NCBI GenBank assembly: GCA_965226475.1
Contig: CBDDDJ010000003.1
Location: forward strand, 434,001 to 498,000
Source: JASLMY01 sp965226475
GTDB taxonomy: Bacteria; Pseudomonadota; Alphaproteobacteria; GCA-2731375
Reading direction: 5' to 3'
Length of the DNA stretch: 64,000 bases
In this document: positions 60,955 through 64,000 of the stretch, one piece after another
Numbering within the stretch: position 1 is the stretch's first letter
How the letters are laid out: each line of letters opens with the position of its first letter
The notes under the pieces: generated by a model
What the model saw: the letters and a program-made list of their open reading frames with translations, nothing else
Told to the model about the DNA's origin: nothing
Database searches by the model: none
Made by a program: the position numbers and the translations under genes

Positions 60955-61527
60955 TCAGTCGGTCAAGACGCCCGAGGCCTTGGCGGCGTGCGTCGCCAGA
61001 AAATCCATCAACGGCGGCGACAGGCAATCGTAGGGCTCGAGTCCTAGCTCCCTCAGCCGAGCCCGGACGGCATCCATCTGGTCGGGCGGGGTGCCCCCCT
61101 CGATGATCGACGACACGAAAGCGGCGAATTCGGGCGGCGACCAGCCGTCCGCTTGGGAGAGTTCCGTGTGAACGAAGTCCAACCCGTGGAGCGGATGGCT
61201 ATCGTTCTCCACTCGGCCGTACATGTGCGTTCCGCACTCTTTGCAGGCGTAACGATGAATGGCCGCGGAGGAATCCACGATCTCGAGCTTGTCCGCGTTC
61301 GCGGTTACGCTGACTGTGTCGCGCGGGGCAACTGCGATCTGCGAGAACGTCGCGCCTGCCGGCTTCCAGCATTTGGTGCAGCCACAGACGTGGTTGTGGG
61401 CTGTCTGTGACGCCACCGTCACTTCGACCGCATTCGCGCTGCACAGGCACCTCACTATCCCGCCGGCGAAGTCTGCCTTGCTCGGTTTCACACCCTGGTC
61501 CACGGCCGGGTGAATCGATATAGCCAT
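60955..61527 (-). CDS. gfa: S-(hydroxymethyl)glutathione synthase (glutathione-dependent formaldehyde-activating enzyme)
   Basis: The 190-residue protein matches the classical Gfa: VRCLCSANAVEV, HNHVCGCTKCWKPAGATFSQ and YACKECGTHMYGRVEND give the zinc cysteines, and FVHTELSQADGWSPPEFAAFVSS the C-terminal helix. It joins formaldehyde to glutathione in formaldehyde detoxification. Start ATG 61527 (MAISIHPAVDQG) is family-typical. The adh-type dehydrogenase that usually follows in the pathway is not here. Another GFA protein lies at 2864. Confidence 0.87.
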   Translation of the reverse strand: MAISIHPAVDQGVKPSKADFAGGIVRCLCSANAVEVTVASQTAHNHVCGCTKCWKPAGATFSQIAVAPRDTVSVTANADKLEIVDSSAAIHRYACKECGTHMYGRVENDSHPLHGLDFVHTELSQADGWSPPEFAAFVSSIIEGGTPPDQMDAVRARLRELGLEPYDCLSPPLMDFLATHAAKASGVLTD

Positions 61528-61702
61528 TTTCTCATCCTTCCCTTTGGCAGCAACGGGCGCTCTTGGTTCAGAATTTTCTTTGTGGGTGCCCGGGAACATG
61601 AGTGTGCGCCGACCGAAGCGGCAGCTCAAAGAATATTTCCCAACTCTGGCGTATCCCTGCTGAATGATAGTCGTCCCGCCTCAGGGGACATCGAAACTTC
61701 CG

Positions 61703-62314
61703 TCAATGAGGCGCGCCGGCGGCGCGCAGGGCTCCGATAAACCGATCCCAGACGGCGACGTCGCGGAACGGCAATCGCAGCATGTCGGTGAGCCGGAAAT
61801 CCGGCTCAGTGTCGAGCAAACGGGCGATTGCGCCGCGCGCGCCCTCTGGATCCTCGTCGAGCCAGTAACTGGCCGTCAGGCCGACAAGGTTGTGCGGCAG
61901 GCCGGGGGCCGCCTGGTCGGCCTTCCAGAACCAACCGACGGCATCCCGGTACCGCGCCGCGCCGAAATAGCCGTACCCGGCGATCCTACTGTAGAGATGG
62001 ATGTAAGGATCGCGGATGTTGACATTCACTGCCCGAATGGCGTGCTCGGCGCCGGCCTCGTAATCACCGGCGAACACCGCTGCCGCACCCAGGGCCCACA
62101 GTCCCATGTTGTAGTCGGGGTTCAGTTGCAAGGAACGCTCGGCGGCGGCCCGAGCCTCTTCGTGGCGCTCGCGCCCGTACAGTAGCAACCCGGAGTAGAC
62201 GATGACGCTCATGTCGCTCATGTCGCTCTTGTCGGTGAGACGCTGCGCCGCCTCGATCCGTCGGAACACGGTGCCGATGACCTCGTCGTCGGGTTGGCGA
62301 AAGCCATAAAACAT
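61703..62314 (-). pseudogene. TPR-repeat C-terminal fragment (adenylate-cyclase-linked type)
   Basis: The 203-residue fragment has tetratricopeptide helices (ALGAAAVFAGDYEAGAEHAIRAVNV; YFGAARYRDAVGWFWKADQAAP) and ends FRDVAVWDRFIGALRAAGAP. This ending is typical of the C-terminus of adenylate/guanylate cyclase-TPR proteins. The N-terminal cyclase or DNA-binding domains would lie upstream, but an IS1595-type fragment occupies that space. The open start is not a normal gene start. Confidence 0.7.
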
Positions 62315-62338
62315 GGCTCAATTCGTGAATTGTATGCG

Positions 62339-62842
62339 TCACCTTGTTACGGCGGCGGCGAGGCAGGCTCGGTCATTGGCGCCGGGGGCGAGGCCGACGA
62401 GGTGGAACCAGCTCAGGTAGTTGTCCAGATAGCGGGTGGCGATGCCGCGGCGGGGACGCAGGAAGTCCTTCAACCGGCTGTGGCGGCTGTTCACCGTCTG
62501 CACATGCAGATCGCCCCGAACCCGTTCCCCCATCGAGCGGTTGAGTGCTTCGTGGCTCACCCCGAGCGCGGCGGCGCAAGGTGGATAGCTCGCGCCACCG
62601 TCGGAGACCAGCAGGGCGTCCTTCGCGACCACCGGGTCGAGAGCAGCCGTGAGCGCCGCCGCGTCGACCCTGGGCAGCACCGCGCTCACCGTCGTCCCGC
62701 TCCGGTCCGCCGCCATGAGAACCGGCACCTGCTCGCGCGAGAGGCCGCGCTTCTTCGCCTTGCCGCCCCGCCGCCGTGCCTTGCGTCCCAGCCCGCGCGC
62801 GCCCTTCCGGCTCTCCAGGACGTAGGTCTCGTCCGCTTCCAC
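62339..62842 (-). pseudogene. IS1595-family transposase, C-terminal fragment
   Basis: The frame begins at VEADETYVLESRKGARGLGRKARRRGGKAKKRGLSREQVPVLMAADR, the start of the ISXO2-like transposase domain with its first catalytic Asp. It continues with LLVSDGGASYPPCAAALGVSHEALNRS (second Asp), NSRHSRLKDFLRPRRGIATRYLDNYLSWF (third catalytic site). The zinc-finger N-terminal third is missing, cut by the following IS3-type element. Confidence 0.85.
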
Positions 62843-62861
62843 GATGAGTCGGACCCGATTT

Positions 62862-62899
62862 CCTTGGACACAGAATTGGCTTAATCGAAGTGTCCAAGG
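62862..62899 (+). promoter_or_regulatory. Hairpin overlapping the IS orfA ribosome-binding site
   Basis: CCTTGGACAC (62862-62871) is the perfect inverse of GTGTCCAAGG (62890-62899), which contains part of the AAGGAGG before orfA. A transcript started outside the element would fold this hairpin and mask the site, while a transcript started within could not. Such a device is known in other insertion sequences; here it is inferred. Confidence 0.45.
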
Positions 62900-62910
62900 A
62901 GGACCGGAAC

Positions 62911-63321
62911 ATGGCCGATAATTTTGAGAAGAAAGTTGCTGTTGATGGGCCTGTGGTAAATGCGGGCGAGCTTGGCTCGTCCACGTTTTCCCCAGGCCAG
63001 GCTTTGCCGGCAGGCCCGCTGGGACTTGGCCAGCGATGGACGGTGGCGCGCAAGCGTGAGGTCGTTCCGCGGCTTTTGCGTGACGAGCCGGTGCAACTTC
63101 TGTCGCGCCAGTTGGGCGTAGAGATCTTCCGGCTCGAGCAGTGGCGTGAGAAAGCGATCGGCGGGATCGACGCCTCGCTCAAGCAACGCAAGGGCGATCC
63201 GGTGCAGGCGGAACTGGATAGCGCCATGAAGCGGATCGGAGAGTTGACCATGCAGGTGGAACTGCTGGAGGCCAAGACGGAGACCTTCGGCCCTTTGGGG
63301 CGGCGGAGGTCGCGGCGATGA
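62911..63321 (+). CDS. IS3-family transposase OrfA
   Basis: The 136-residue protein has the helix-turn-helix and leucine-zipper parts of OrfA: RKREVVPRLLRDEPVQLLSRQLGVEIFRLEQWREKAIGGIDASLKQR, then MKRIGELTMQVELLEAKTE. The start is ATG 62911 behind AAGGAGG; GTG 62890 is also in frame. Its stop overlaps the OrfB ATG. Confidence 0.85.
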   Translation: MADNFEKKVAVDGPVVNAGELGSSTFSPGQALPAGPLGLGQRWTVARKREVVPRLLRDEPVQLLSRQLGVEIFRLEQWREKAIGGIDASLKQRKGDPVQAELDSAMKRIGELTMQVELLEAKTETFGPLGRRRSRR

Positions 63322-64000
63322 GTGCCGCCACCTCGCCCGGCACGGGTCTGGCCTACGGCCTGCGGCGGGTCTGCGCCGCCTGGGGCATGGCCCGCTCCTC
63401 GTTCTACGCCATGACCTCCGGCCAGCACGCCGAGCAGCCGCCGGCAAAGCGTCGGGGACCGAAGCCCGCGATCTCGGACCAGGCGCTGCTGGTGGCGATC
63501 GAAGCCGACCTGGAGGCATCGCCCTGGGAGGGCGAGGGCTACCGCAAGGTCTGGGCTCGGCTTCGGGTCTGTCGCGACATCCGGGTTGCCCGCAAGCGGG
63601 TGCTCCGCCTGATGCGCGAGAACAATCTGCTCTCGCCCCATCGCTGCCGCCGCCGTGGCGGCAATCCCCATGACGGTGAGATCATCACTCATGCCCCGAA
63701 CCTCATGTGGGGCACCGATGGCGTTCGGGTGTTCACGGTGGACGACGGCTGGGGCTGGATCTTCACCGCCGTCGAGCATTGGAACGCCGAGTGTGTCGGC
63801 TGGCATGTCTGCAAGCGCGGCGACCGCTTCGCCGCCCTGCAGCCGATCTCCATGGGGCTTGCCGGGCTGTATGGCTCGACCGCGGCCGGCGCGGCTCGGG
63901 GGCTGGCCTTGCGGATGGATCACGGCTCCCAGTATCTGTCGGACCACTTCACCAACCAGATCAAGTTCTGGGGCATCCAGCCGTCCTACGCCTTCGTCGC
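63318..64000 (+). CDS. IS3-family transposase OrfB (partial)
   Basis: The frame opens at ATG 63318, overlapping the OrfA stop by four bases, and is open to the window end. It reads LAYGLRRVCAAWGMARSSFYAM, EGEGYRKVWARL, then the rve core: LMWGTDGVRVFTVDDGWGWIFTAVEHWN (first Asp) and MDHGSQYLSDHFTNQIKFWGIQPSYAF (second Asp). The third catalytic residue (Glu) would lie just past the end. A programmed frameshift could join OrfA and OrfB, as in other IS3 members. Confidence 0.85.
   Translation, partial: MSAATSPGTGLAYGLRRVCAAWGMARSSFYAMTSGQHAEQPPAKRRGPKPAISDQALLVAIEADLEASPWEGEGYRKVWARLRVCRDIRVARKRVLRLMRENNLLSPHRCRRRGGNPHDGEIITHAPNLMWGTDGVRVFTVDDGWGWIFTAVEHWNAECVGWHVCKRGDRFAALQPISMGLAGLYGSTAAGAARGLALRMDHGSQYLSDHFTNQIKFWGIQPSYAFV

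Larger units (their letters stand above)
62845..64000 (+). mobile_element. IS3-family insertion sequence, left part (runs past window end)
   Basis: Two overlapping genes with IS3-type OrfA and OrfB are read rightward. The left boundary is uncertain (62845-62866); the right end is outside the window. It sits inside or at the edge of the IS1595-type element, so it entered later. Confidence 0.8.

Noticed and set aside
1..64000. tRNA, rRNA or replication-origin signatures
   Set aside because: I looked in the intergenic gaps for cloverleaf-like segments, rRNA-like runs and clusters of DnaA-box-like sequences and found none convincing by eye; a tRNA-scan would settle this.

Overview
The window is high-GC chromosomal DNA from an alphaproteobacterium, probably of the Rhodospirillales type. 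The sdhC-sdhD-sdhA-sdhB order and sequences, the alphaproteobacterial style of the housekeeping genes (purD, xseA, arfB) and the HpnM/HpnN-like pair all point that way. This is inference from protein families; there is no rRNA here to confirm it.

Positions 1-42966 are mostly ordinary, tightly packed metabolic genes. In order they are: a decayed hybrid sensor kinase (89-2627), a GFA-family enzyme, pyridoxal kinase, the succinate dehydrogenase operon with a clear terminator, and a frameshifted acetyltransferase. Next come a minus-strand operon (amidohydrolase, a GrdB/PrdB-like reductase with an in-frame TGA, nitronate monooxygenase) and a second minus-strand operon (deaminase, VOC protein, amidase, AtzH-like protein, class II amidotransferase). 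After these lie a GhrA-type reductase, a phytanoyl-CoA dioxygenase-like protein, a LarA racemase, a hydantoinase A/B plus LLM oxidoreductase operon, and a five-gene operon (ferritin-like protein, two tandem phosphotransferases, acyl-CoA ligase, MFS exporter). The stretch closes with purD, xseA, an M23 peptidase, an MFS transporter, arfB, and an envelope-lipid group (HpnM-like and HpnN-like proteins, a nucleotidyltransferase and a CDP-alcohol phosphatidyltransferase).

Positions 43000-64000 are accessory in character. An integrase remnant is followed by an IS1182-type and an IS1380-type element, each in a CTAG target and sharing the middle CTAG. Then come an ECF sigma/anti-sigma operon with a small exported protein and a 2.2 kb gene-poor stretch with REP-like palindromes. 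A second catabolic island follows (TauD-like dioxygenase, D-aminoacylase, GST, hydratase, LLM oxidoreductase). The last part has a glycine-rich exported protein, a Flp pilin, a damaged caspase-family gene ending at an integrase fragment, a formaldehyde-activating enzyme, a truncated TPR gene, an IS1595-type fragment and an IS3-type element that runs off the end.

The most notable signal is at 10039-10076. The GrdB/PrdB-like gene has an in-frame TGA in a CxxUxxC context, followed directly by a stem-loop matching the bacterial SECIS rules, so it is very probably a selenoprotein gene. The same gene also carries a separate frameshift near its 5' end. Three other genes in the first 12.3 kb carry a nonsense codon or single-base indels, so either local decay or sequence error must be considered. 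Other unusual items are a 134-bp inverted pair of structured repeats (35041-35174 and 38057-38190), a 29-bp inverted repeat upstream of purD, and a CDP-alcohol phosphatidyltransferase lacking the fourth motif aspartate.
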